Below are positions 11,537 to 20,444 of a DNA stretch of 64,000 nucleotides, one piece after another; within the stretch, counting starts at the first letter, position 1; every line of letters starts with the position of its first letter. Position numbers and translations under genes: made by a program. Source of the stretch: Luteibacter yeojuensis (GTDB lineage: Bacteria > Pseudomonadota > Gammaproteobacteria > Xanthomonadales > Rhodanobacteraceae); contig NZ_JAAQTL010000002.1 in NCBI RefSeq assembly GCF_011742875.1, positions 248,001 to 312,000 of the forward strand, written 5' to 3'. Under the pieces are notes generated by a model. That model made no database searches, was not told the origin of the DNA, and worked only from the letters and a program-made list of their open reading frames with translations.

Positions 11537-14503
11537 ATGAAGCGCATCGAAAAGAGCCTCAATGCCCTATTGCTTGCCACCATGCCACTTCTCTGCGGAG
11601 GCGACATGTGGTCCTCTCCCGATGCCCCGGCGACACGGAAACGGGTAACGAGGGAATCGACGGCAGAGAACCTCACGAAAGCGGCGCATCGCGCTTGCAT
11701 CAGTCCGGGCCGTAGGGCCAACCGCATCTACCGACGGCCGGACAGAACGCTGGCGCATTGGAATGCCGAGGCCATGTGGACCCAACCGCTTGAGAATCTC
11801 CCCGCGGGTACGCCCGCACAATCCAACGGGGTGATCAGGCACGAAGGCGCGCTGTACGTGCCATGGGAAAACGGCATGGGCGCCGGTGCCGCCCGCGTCA
11901 TTCGGGAGGGCGCCGGGTATCGCATCCGGCTCGACAACGGCGACGCAGGCCCCCGTGTCGTGAGGCGGCCGGATAATCGGTGGGAGTTGGCAGGCGATGA
12001 GAACAATTACGCCAGGGGAAGCGTCCTGGCCGACCTGCTTGCGGATGAAATCACGGTCGATCCACGGATGTTACAGCGCGCCGCCAGCATCATGGAGGTT
12101 GCCGGCCTGCCCGAATCGACACTGCAATCCATCTATGCCGATGCCGGTTCTACCGAGCGCCTGATGCATGCCAAGCCTCTTATCCTCCTTTCCATGGCGC
12201 AGGCATTTTTTGAAACGCTTTCCTCCCGCCTGCGCGATCCACGCGCAAGCGTGTGGTCCGAGCGCGAGGTCCGGCTCCTCGGCCCGGACATGGCAACCTA
12301 TCTCAACCGGCCACTGGCCATCTACCGGACGGACGGCACGCCCATCGTCGCCATCGGCTCCGATGGCGGGACGATTCACAACGGCGTCATTCCAGACGAT
12401 GCATTCCGTCTCGTCCGAGATAGCGATGGCAACTTTTCCTTCCGGGACGAAGCGAATCCGACCCGATACCCATCGATCTTCGCCGCCGCAGAAGCGGGAA
12501 CACGACCGGCATCGGATCTGCGCATGCGGGACGCGTCCACACGCGAATATGAGTATCGTGCCGGTTTAGCGGAATACATCGATGGAAGGCGGGCACGGCC
12601 AGCCCTCGAGCACGCCATTCGCCACTGGATCGATCCCCTGGTACGGCAGAATCCCAAACTCGGCCCCGCAACGGAAAGCCTTGCCCGTGTCGCTCGCTTG
12701 CGTCAGGCCATTTTCGACAAACATCACGCACTCACCGCAGCGGAAGAGCGCCGGTTTCTCGAGGCGGCCCGGAACATCATGCCCAGGGGGCACGCGATCG
12801 CCATCGAGGTTGTCGAAAGAACCACAGGCCGGTCACTAACCAACATCGAAACCCTCCCCGCAAGAGCACGCATTGTCATCAAGGCCGACCTCAATCCGGC
12901 GGGGGAGCGGGTCGCCTACTACCAGGACGCCGCCCCAGGCCACTCCCCCATCCCTTCCCGTCCTATCGAAGACCAGTCGTTTTCACCACTCATCGATGTG
13001 CTCCTCAATACCGACAACGGCCAGGTTCGCAAGGCGCTCGCCCTGGGCGAATGGGATTTCCGCATTTTTGCCGACAGGCTGCTCGAAAACATCGTGACGA
13101 ATGAAAATGCTCTCCTGCCCCCCTCTCTTGGCCGGTTCGTAAGCAGGGACGCGCAGGTGCTCGCCGACGCAGAGACCCGACTCACCGACGACTGGTGGCT
13201 GAACGACCGTCACTTCGTTCGCCTGCGCCACCTGGACGGTCGCACCCAGATCGTGGAAACGAAACCTGTGTCCGTCGATGGCGGGTATGAGTTGCTCGGG
13301 TTCGGTGAAGGCCTGGGGATGGAGAGCTCACGTTTAACCTCGCGCAGTGGAAAATGGTATCCACCGCCGCTGTTACGCATGGGATTCAATCCCACATCCA
13401 GCACGTTCCGCGAGTCCATCGTCACACGTCTGGAACGCACTCTTCCTCCCGGGAGCCCGGTCACCCGCGATCTTCTGGAACGTATCGTCGACGAAACGCC
13501 CTACCCGATCCTTATCGCATCCGCGAATGTCCCGAGTGTCGTCGAAGTATCGCCGAGCGGTGAGCTGATCCTCGCCACAGGGACTCCCCCAAGGCACCGA
13601 CGCTCGACGCGGATATACCTGCCCACGGCCAGCGCGCAGCCGCCCGCACCCGTGCAACCGCCAACGGCCACGGCACCGCCGAGGCCGGCCACACCGCTAT
13701 CCATCTACAGGCAGCACCTTGCCGAAGAACCGGCACTGCATGGAGCCACGCCCACGGCTGCGCCTGCGCAAGCCCTTCCTGCCTATCTATCGCTGGTCGC
13801 CGCCGGTGCGCCTGTCGGCGACTTCGTCCAATCCCGCGTGGGCAGCCGGCACATCCAGGCACTGGTCACCAGTAGAAGGCTTCGCACGATGCTTCGCTCC
13901 GACGAATACATCGTGGTCGTGGCGGGCGCCGTGGGGCATGCCGTCAGCATGATATTGCCGGCAAACAACGACTCGCTGCAATTGATCGCGCGTGGATATG
14001 CCTCGATGGGAGAGCTTCCCGCGGGAACGCGCATCATCGACGACTGGCTAGGCACGGCAACGACGGCGACCGAGTATCCGGCACGCCTTCGCACGTTCGG
14101 GCAAGGCATCGAGGCGAATAACGACATGGTCACCGTGCGCGACGGCGACGCCATGGTCAACATGACCGGCACCCGTTTCGCCGAGGAGATCCTTTCGCGC
14201 CCCCTGATCTTCAACCAGTGGAGCCCGGCGCACGATCCCATTCAGGAGACGCATTACTTCAGTTACGTACAGCAGCGGCACACGGAAGGACGGCCGGCAA
14301 CGCCAGCAGGATTCGATTGGCTCCAGACCGCCGAAGCGAGGAATGAAATCGCCCGCTACTTCACCACATCCACCGCCGACCCGGTTGCCGTCTCGGGGAT
14401 CGAATCCCTCACAGGCAGCGCCGTTGCATTGAACCAGAATCCCCATGCCGAGGTGGACCCGCAGCCAATACCGCCCGTGGACGATCGCATGGAGGGCCCA
14501 TGA
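11537..14503 (+). CDS. Exported paralogue 2 of the large-protein cluster
   Basis: About 988 residues from the ATG at 11537, chosen because it gives a compact signal peptide (MKRIEKSLNALLLATMPLLC); the frame is also open from an ATG at 11489, and neither has a strong ribosome site. The mature part opens with one conserved Cys (ACISPGRR) just before NRIYRRPDRTLAHWN, then the GVIRHEGALYV and GAGYRIRLDN beta module, the NRPLAIYRTDG block, DKHHALTAAEERRFLE, FSPLIDVLLN, RHFVRLRHLDGRTQIVET, a Pro/Ala-rich linker (about 700-750), and the C-terminal module with GHAVSMILP and GTRIIDDW. It lacks the 600-residue N-terminal region of the first member. It follows that gene by 96 bases, on the same strand. 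Function unknown. Confidence 0.83.
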   Translation: MKRIEKSLNALLLATMPLLCGGDMWSSPDAPATRKRVTRESTAENLTKAAHRACISPGRRANRIYRRPDRTLAHWNAEAMWTQPLENLPAGTPAQSNGVIRHEGALYVPWENGMGAGAARVIREGAGYRIRLDNGDAGPRVVRRPDNRWELAGDENNYARGSVLADLLADEITVDPRMLQRAASIMEVAGLPESTLQSIYADAGSTERLMHAKPLILLSMAQAFFETLSSRLRDPRASVWSEREVRLLGPDMATYLNRPLAIYRTDGTPIVAIGSDGGTIHNGVIPDDAFRLVRDSDGNFSFRDEANPTRYPSIFAAAEAGTRPASDLRMRDASTREYEYRAGLAEYIDGRRARPALEHAIRHWIDPLVRQNPKLGPATESLARVARLRQAIFDKHHALTAAEERRFLEAARNIMPRGHAIAIEVVERTTGRSLTNIETLPARARIVIKADLNPAGERVAYYQDAAPGHSPIPSRPIEDQSFSPLIDVLLNTDNGQVRKALALGEWDFRIFADRLLENIVTNENALLPPSLGRFVSRDAQVLADAETRLTDDWWLNDRHFVRLRHLDGRTQIVETKPVSVDGGYELLGFGEGLGMESSRLTSRSGKWYPPPLLRMGFNPTSSTFRESIVTRLERTLPPGSPVTRDLLERIVDETPYPILIASANVPSVVEVSPSGELILATGTPPRHRRSTRIYLPTASAQPPAPVQPPTATAPPRPATPLSIYRQHLAEEPALHGATPTAAPAQALPAYLSLVAAGAPVGDFVQSRVGSRHIQALVTSRRLRTMLRSDEYIVVVAGAVGHAVSMILPANNDSLQLIARGYASMGELPAGTRIIDDWLGTATTATEYPARLRTFGQGIEANNDMVTVRDGDAMVNMTGTRFAEEILSRPLIFNQWSPAHDPIQETHYFSYVQQRHTEGRPATPAGFDWLQTAEARNEIARYFTTSTADPVAVSGIESLTGSAVALNQNPHAEVDPQPIPPVDDRMEGP

Positions 14504-14534
14504 AGGAAGCACACCGGCGAGAGGATCCGTGACG

Positions 14535-16403
14535 ATGGCAAGGAAGGACATCGCGAAGCATCGATTCGCGCTCGTGGCCTTATGCGCGCTGTCGCTTATC
14601 GCCTCATCCACATGTAGACACCGGGTAAGTTCTCCCCCGGGGACGACCCAGGCTTTCCCCGGGTCGTCGTGTATCCGCGCGCACGGCAATCGCCTGTACA
14701 GGCAACGCGACGGATCGTTCGCCTATCTCAACGCAGACAGAATGGCACGGTCATTGCTGGAACGTCCGCCGCCTCACTCGCAGCGCACGGCCGATGGCTT
14801 GTACAGGGACGGTAACGAACTCTATGTCGATATACGGATCGGCGAGGGAGTGGGAACCGCCCGCGTGGCCGTCGATGGAGACGGTTATCGGGTGCGACTG
14901 GACAACGATGTACCGGGCCCCTTCATCGCCAGGCGACCGGATGGCCACTGGCAGCTGGCGAACGACGAGAACAATCTCGCCAAGGGAAGCTTCCTCGCCG
15001 ACATCGTCCCGGAGACAACGACGGAGAATCCGGGGGTCCTCCGGTACGCTGCCAGACTGATGGAATGGGTGGGGATCGCCGAAGCCAGGATAGCGGCCAT
15101 ACCGTCGCTACCCGAACACGCCATGGCCCCTGCGATCGCTGAAATCGCCCCGGCTCTTCTGCTGACGGTGGACCACGCCTTCAATCAAACCCTTTCCGCG
15201 AGGCTGCGCCGACCCGCTGCGACGACATGGTCGCCGTCGGAAATCCGGAGCATCGCTTCCGACATCGCCACGTTCATCGGAAGGCCGCTGGCGTTCTATC
15301 GACCCGATAGAACGACCCTGAGCTCGCTTGCCATGCCGGACGGACGGTCATCGCCATCGGGGCGAATGCCCGACGACACGCTGAAGCTCGCTTACGATGG
15401 TGACAGGGTCACGCTCATGGAACGGCGGGGCCGGGAAAGTCACGAAGAGTATCCGACGATATTCCAGGCGGTGGAAGCGGCTCGCCGGGACCCTTTCGAT
15501 TTTCGAGCCAGGCTTCCAGCCGATGCCGAGCATGCATTCCGGACAGACCTCGCCAACTTCATCGATGCCAGGTCAAACCGCGCCCGTCACGAACGGATGT
15601 ATCGCAAAACGGCTTCCGCGACGCAAATGCCGCCACTTCAGACAAAGAAGCTGATGAAGGTGCTGCTCCTGCGACGGGCGTTGTTCGATATACATCATCC
15701 TCTCACGGTGGGCGAGGAAAGCCGGTTACTCAGGGCGGTACACCGGCTCATGCCCGAGGGCAGGGCTGCCGCTATCGAAGTGCGTGACAGAGACACCGGC
15801 GAACGGCTTGCTTTAGCCGACTCGGAAACACCGTCCGGCGGGCCACCGATCGTCATTCTTGCAAGGCGAGACAGCCAAGGCGACCGGGTCAACTATTACC
15901 GGGAAGGTGCACCGGGACACAGCCCGATACCATCGCGTCACGTCATCGACGCACCCTTTTCACCCATCGTCGATCCGCTGCTCAATGCCAATCACGGCGG
16001 TGGCGCCTTACGAGACGTTCTCGGCCTCGGCGAGTGGGATTTCCAGCCATTTGCCGAGAAGATCCTGGCACGGATCGCCGACGACGAGAACGTGGCGCTG
16101 CACGCTCCCTTCGATGAACTCGCGGTTTCTGACGCCGATATCCTCACTCGCGCACACGAGGACACCGACGAGTGGTCTTCGGATGGCCGCCACTTTGTAC
16201 GGCTTAGGAATCTCGACGGGCAGACCAGGCTTGTCGAAACCAGCCCGGTGGCTATCGATGCGAAGTTCGAAATCCTTCGGCCTGTCGCCGCGGAGGGTGG
16301 AAACCGAGGCACGGGCTACTTCCTTCGGTCGAACGATGGACTCTGGTATCCGGCGGGCGCATCCGCCGCGCCGGGAACCGGCAGAACCGAACCGGCCCGC
16401 TGA
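14535..16403 (+). CDS. Exported paralogue 3, short form without the C-terminal module
   Basis: About 622 residues from ATG 14535, with GAGAGGA 9 bases upstream; a GTG at 14529 is an alternative. Signal peptide MARKDIAKHRFALVALCALS with a possible end near SSTC. The conserved Cys and NRLYRQRDGSFAYLN follow, then the shared beta module, GRPLAFYRPDR, DIHHPLTVGEESRLL, FSPIVDPLLN, and RHFVRLRNLDGQTRLVET. It then stops, lacking the linker and the whole GH / DW C-terminal module of paralogues 1, 2 and 4. No frameshift remnant of that module is visible before the next gene, which begins 35 bases later, so the short form looks like a clean deletion. Function unknown. Confidence 0.82.
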   Translation: MARKDIAKHRFALVALCALSLIASSTCRHRVSSPPGTTQAFPGSSCIRAHGNRLYRQRDGSFAYLNADRMARSLLERPPPHSQRTADGLYRDGNELYVDIRIGEGVGTARVAVDGDGYRVRLDNDVPGPFIARRPDGHWQLANDENNLAKGSFLADIVPETTTENPGVLRYAARLMEWVGIAEARIAAIPSLPEHAMAPAIAEIAPALLLTVDHAFNQTLSARLRRPAATTWSPSEIRSIASDIATFIGRPLAFYRPDRTTLSSLAMPDGRSSPSGRMPDDTLKLAYDGDRVTLMERRGRESHEEYPTIFQAVEAARRDPFDFRARLPADAEHAFRTDLANFIDARSNRARHERMYRKTASATQMPPLQTKKLMKVLLLRRALFDIHHPLTVGEESRLLRAVHRLMPEGRAAAIEVRDRDTGERLALADSETPSGGPPIVILARRDSQGDRVNYYREGAPGHSPIPSRHVIDAPFSPIVDPLLNANHGGGALRDVLGLGEWDFQPFAEKILARIADDENVALHAPFDELAVSDADILTRAHEDTDEWSSDGRHFVRLRNLDGQTRLVETSPVAIDAKFEILRPVAAEGGNRGTGYFLRSNDGLWYPAGASAAPGTGRTEPAR

Positions 16404-16438
16404 CGAAGGGCCACGGATAGCCATTCAGGAGAAGAAAG

Positions 16439-19400
16439 ATGAGCGAACGGACGCGATGGATCAATGCTTACACGGGATCGATCCACCAACGAGTGGCCTG
16501 CCTATGGCTGCTTCCGCTCGCGTTGCATGTCGGCAGTACGGCATCCGATCCGCCGAGGCCCGGCATGTCGCGCAGCGAGGACTCATATCCCATCGCTGCT
16601 GACCAGCCTCGGCCGACGATGCATGACACCCTTCCTGGACGCCGCACAACGGCAAGCCAGCGCACATGCATCCGCCCCATCTCCCGGACGAACCGCCTTT
16701 ACCGCCGGAATGACGGTCGCCTGGCCTACTGGCGCGGTGACACGATGTGGAGCCGAGCGCTCCCCCCCATGCCTGCCAACGCGCACGCGCTTTCGGATGG
16801 GACGTTCTTTCATGATGGCGCGCTTTATGTCCGCTGGCAGACCGAAACCGGTACGGGTATGGCCCACATCCTTCGCGACAGCGCCGGATACCGCATCGCA
16901 CAGAGCAATGGTACCCCCGGGCCAGCGATCGCGCGGCAGGTCGATGGCAGTTGGGAACTTGCCGATCACACGGACAATTACGCCGAAGGAAGCGTCCTGG
17001 CCCACTTCGTCCATCCAGGCATCACTGTCGATCCGGGCACGTTGCAGCATGCGGCTCGCATCATGAGGGGAATGGGCCTTACCGAGTCACAACTCAACGC
17101 GACAGTGGCGACGCATCGGCAAGGCATGCAGCTGACGACAATTCTTTCTGTCGGACAATCGTTCGTCGAGACCCTGAACAGTCGCCTGCGCGACGCGAAC
17201 GCCACGGAGTGGACCCACAAGGAGCTCAGGATCCTCGCTCCCGCGATAGCCCGCTACACCAACCGGCCACTGGCGATCTATCGCAACGACCCCAACGGTC
17301 GGCCTTCATTCAATGATGGGATATCGGCCGAGGGCACGCCGTTCACCGCAAAGGATGTTCCCGGCAATGCGCTCCGTGTTGTTCTTCACGACAACGGCAC
17401 CTATAGCCTGATGGGCGACGCGACTGGCGGAACCTATCGCTCATTTTTCGCCGCAGTGGAGGCGGCAACGCGGCCGACCGCCGAATTCCGGGCCATGAGC
17501 GAGGCGAGCAGGGAGAGCATCTTTCGGAACAACCTGGCCGCGGATCTCGATACCCTTCCATCGCGGGCTCTCGTTGACCGAATGCTTGCCAGTTGGATCG
17601 AGCCGCTTAACGGTCACGGACTCCAGGCAGAGCCCCTTAAGGTGTTCGCCAGGTTGCGCGCTGCGCTCTTCGACCGGATGCATGCGCTGACGGCTGAAGA
17701 AGAGCGCGTCTTTCTGGCGGCAGCCCGTGACCTCATGCCCGTCGACCGCCGGGTCGCCATCGAGGTCGTAAGGCACGGTTCCGGCTCGCCGGGAGAACGC
17801 CTCGCCATGATCGATACCGCCACACCATCGGGCGAGCGGGTCGTCATCGAGGCAAGCACCGACGCCGACGGGCGACGTACCGCTTACTACCGCCGAGGTG
17901 AGCCTGGAAGCAACGCCATGCTGTCGCGGCCCATTCCTCAAGAGCCGTTCTCGCCGATCATCGACGTCCTGCTCAATGCCGATAACGGAAAGATACGAAA
18001 CGCGCTAGCACTCAACGAGTGGGACTTTCGCCGTTTCGCGGAAGGCATGCTGGCCAAGATCGCCGAAACGGAAGACTCCCTGCTGCCACCCTCGCTCGAT
18101 CGTCTGGTGGTGACGGACCCCGCCATACTCGCGGAAGCGGAGAATCAACCCAGTGACCATTGGACGACTCAAGGACGGCAATTTGTGCGATTGAGGAATA
18201 TGGCCGGCACGACGCAAATCGTCGAGACCCGGCAGCGCGAAGACGGCTTTCACGAAGTCCTGGGTTACAGCGACGGCCTGATGCCCGAAGCTTATCGGTA
18301 CCATTACGTGGAGGAACGCCAGGGCAAGTGGTATCCGAGCATCATGCTCCGCTCGGGGATCGATCCCTTGTCCGATCTGTTCCGTGACGCGGCTTCCCGC
18401 GACATCTTCGGCAAGCTGCCTCCACACGCAAGGATCAACATGGAAGTCGCACGCCGGATCGCCGACAAGATCGCCTACCCCATCCTGGTGGACTTCATGG
18501 CGCAACCGTCGACCATCCAGCTGACGGACAGTGGAGAAATCCTGCTGTCGATCGGCATCCCGGCGAAGAAACAACACAGGACCGGCGTCGACTATGCGGG
18601 TCGACCGGTCAGGCACGTGGAAGCAATCCCCACGACGATCAGTGCTTTCGAGACGCCGCCCCTTCTCACCCGTTCAAACGCGCTGGCGTCGCTCCCGCAA
18701 CTGCGCGGCGCGAGTCCGGCTCCCGTCTCCGACGTGGATATCGCGACCTTCAACGACCTGATCGCGTCGGGGGCGCCGGTCGGCGACTTCCTTAGCCGCG
18801 GCGTGGGGAATCGTCAGATCCAGGCGCTGGCCAACGCCAGGCGATTGCGCGGCTTGCTTCGCGAAGACCGTTACATGGTCCTCGTGGGTTCGGCGGCGGG
18901 ACATCCTTTCACACTGGCCATGCCCGTCAATGCGGAATCGATCCGCCTGACCGGATCGACGGGCGCTACAGGCGTGAGGATCGCCGAGCTTCCCGAAGGC
19001 TCCTATATCGTCGACGACTGGTACGGGGTGACCGCGACCAGGGACGACTATCCCGGCCGCGTGCGGGCGGTAGCCAGTCAATGGGAAAGCAACGCCTTGC
19101 AGGTCGAGACACCCCAGGGCGAGGCAAGGGTGGCCTCCTCGCCTGTCGACTTCACGGAACGGCTGCTGTCGACAACCGTGGAGTTCCAGCTCTGGAGCCC
19201 GAGGCGCGACCCGATCAGGGAAGACCGTTATCTCCAGTACATACACGACCGCCACGCCAACCCGCGGGAGACGGTTCGTGCCGGGCTGGACTGGCTCGAG
19301 TCGTCCGTGGCCCAGGGCGAGTACTCTCGCTATTTCCCCGATCCCATCACTCATCCGGCGACGGGCTCTCGCACGGGATCGCTGCTCAGGGCCGCGCTCG

Positions 19401-19492
19401 AGCTTGGCGAACCTGTCCAAGCCGACGGCGCGGCGGGTGTACCGAGGCCGGACATCATCGTCCGGAATGAACAAGTCCCGATGTCGAGATAA
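16439..19492 (+). CDS. Exported paralogue 4 of the large-protein cluster
   Basis: A 1017-residue protein with a GGAGAAG ribosome site. The signal peptide contains the hydrophobic run CLWLLPLALHVGSTA. The mature part carries the conserved Cys (TCIRPIS) before TNRLYRRNDGRLAYWR, the beta module (GALYVRWQTETG, SAGYRIAQSN), NRPLAIYRNDP, DRMHALTAEEERVFLA, FSPIIDVLLN, QFVRLRNMAGTTQIVET, a linker, and the C-terminal module with GHPFTLAMP and GSYIVDDW. Same domain order as paralogue 2, so these two are the closest pair. It is the last gene of the run; the next gene downstream is convergent. Function unknown. Confidence 0.84.
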   Translation: MSERTRWINAYTGSIHQRVACLWLLPLALHVGSTASDPPRPGMSRSEDSYPIAADQPRPTMHDTLPGRRTTASQRTCIRPISRTNRLYRRNDGRLAYWRGDTMWSRALPPMPANAHALSDGTFFHDGALYVRWQTETGTGMAHILRDSAGYRIAQSNGTPGPAIARQVDGSWELADHTDNYAEGSVLAHFVHPGITVDPGTLQHAARIMRGMGLTESQLNATVATHRQGMQLTTILSVGQSFVETLNSRLRDANATEWTHKELRILAPAIARYTNRPLAIYRNDPNGRPSFNDGISAEGTPFTAKDVPGNALRVVLHDNGTYSLMGDATGGTYRSFFAAVEAATRPTAEFRAMSEASRESIFRNNLAADLDTLPSRALVDRMLASWIEPLNGHGLQAEPLKVFARLRAALFDRMHALTAEEERVFLAAARDLMPVDRRVAIEVVRHGSGSPGERLAMIDTATPSGERVVIEASTDADGRRTAYYRRGEPGSNAMLSRPIPQEPFSPIIDVLLNADNGKIRNALALNEWDFRRFAEGMLAKIAETEDSLLPPSLDRLVVTDPAILAEAENQPSDHWTTQGRQFVRLRNMAGTTQIVETRQREDGFHEVLGYSDGLMPEAYRYHYVEERQGKWYPSIMLRSGIDPLSDLFRDAASRDIFGKLPPHARINMEVARRIADKIAYPILVDFMAQPSTIQLTDSGEILLSIGIPAKKQHRTGVDYAGRPVRHVEAIPTTISAFETPPLLTRSNALASLPQLRGASPAPVSDVDIATFNDLIASGAPVGDFLSRGVGNRQIQALANARRLRGLLREDRYMVLVGSAAGHPFTLAMPVNAESIRLTGSTGATGVRIAELPEGSYIVDDWYGVTATRDDYPGRVRAVASQWESNALQVETPQGEARVASSPVDFTERLLSTTVEFQLWSPRRDPIREDRYLQYIHDRHANPRETVRAGLDWLESSVAQGEYSRYFPDPITHPATGSRTGSLLRAALELGEPVQADGAAGVPRPDIIVRNEQVPMSR

Positions 19493-19537
19493 CTCCAGGC
19501 ATTGAATGGCCAGGGCTGGCCTCGGCATGGCCGCGGT

Positions 19538-20029
19538 TCACGGACGAACCGCGGTCACCTCGATTTCGACGAGGAAGCCCGGCGCGGCCAGCGCGGCGAC
19601 CTGCATCGCGGAGCGCGACGGCAACTTCGGCTGTTCCTTGGTACCGAAGAACTGGGTATAGCCCGCCATGAACCCGGCGAAATCCATCTTGCCGCCCTTG
19701 GCGGGGTCGCCGACGAGGAACGCCTGCATCTTCACCACGTCGCCCATCGTCAGCCCCATGCCCTTGAGCTGCTTGTCGATCGCCGCGAGCACGCCCACGG
19801 TCTGGGTCTTCGTGTCGCCATAGGCCTGCAGGCTGCCCTTCGGCGCACTGGCATCCGCCACCGGCGGCACCACGCCGCTCAGGAACACCAGCGTCTTTCC
19901 CGCCGGGATTTCCACGGCGGCGGAGATCGGGAAATCGCTGCCGGGGATCTTGTGCCGCACGACGTCGGAGGCGACGACCGGTGCGGCGGCGGCGATCAGG
20001 AGGGCGGCAAGGATCGCGGACTTCATCAT
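19538..20029 (-). CDS. Exported RidA-family protein
   Basis: A 163-residue protein: a Sec signal peptide (MMKSAILAALLIAAAAPVVA) followed by a RidA/YjgF domain (LVFLSGVVPP, QTVGVLAAIDKQLKGMGLTM, DVVKMQAFLVG, PSRSAMQVAALA-PGFLVEIE). RidA proteins hydrolyse reactive imines and enamines, normally in the cytosol; this one is exported. The ATG lies one base after the stop of the cytochrome c gene, with the amine oxidase upstream. The context suggests it deals with imines made by that oxidase in the periplasm. The usual catalytic Arg in the C-terminal half appears to be kept (PSRSAMQ). Confidence 0.87.
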   Translation of the reverse strand: MMKSAILAALLIAAAAPVVASDVVRHKIPGSDFPISAAVEIPAGKTLVFLSGVVPPVADASAPKGSLQAYGDTKTQTVGVLAAIDKQLKGMGLTMGDVVKMQAFLVGDPAKGGKMDFAGFMAGYTQFFGTKEQPKLPSRSAMQVAALAAPGFLVEIEVTAVRP

Positions 20030-20030
20030 G

Positions 20031-20444
20031 TCAGTGCTTCTCCGGCGGGTTGCTGGGCGGCGGTGGCCGGAAGACCTTCACGTCGTCCGGTTCGAGCGAA
20101 TCGGTATACGCGTTGCCAAAATGCGTCCGGACGTAGTTGATCACGTCGGCGATCTGCGCGTCGGTGAACATCGGGCCGAACGCAGGCATGTTACCGCGAC
20201 CGTTCATCACCATCACGGCGGGATACGCGCCGGAAGCAAGCTTGACGTCGCCCGCCAGCGGCGGGTAACGGCCGGCACCGACCGCGCCCTTCGCGTCGGG
20301 CATGTGGCAACCCTGGCAGACCTGCGTGTAAATCTGCTCGCCGGTAAGGTTCGCGACATCCTTGCGCGGGTCGATATCGATGTGTTGCGCAAAGGTCGGG
20401 CCTGCGCAGATCGCCAGGCAGACGACGAGGCATCTCGTGTTCAT
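20031..20444 (-). CDS. Exported class I cytochrome c
   Basis: A 137-residue protein with a signal peptide ending near TFAQ, one haem-binding CQGCH motif (C43, C46, H47) and a probable axial Met in the MPAFGP segment. The C-terminus is proline-rich. The ATG overlaps the stop of the amine oxidase gene in an ATGA, so the two are coupled. It probably takes electrons from the neighbouring periplasmic flavoprotein and passes them to the respiratory chain; this partner role is inferred from the gene pair and from known amine dehydrogenases of this type. Confidence 0.9.
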   Translation of the reverse strand: MNTRCLVVCLAICAGPTFAQHIDIDPRKDVANLTGEQIYTQVCQGCHMPDAKGAVGAGRYPPLAGDVKLASGAYPAVMVMNGRGNMPAFGPMFTDAQIADVINYVRTHFGNAYTDSLEPDDVKVFRPPPPSNPPEKH

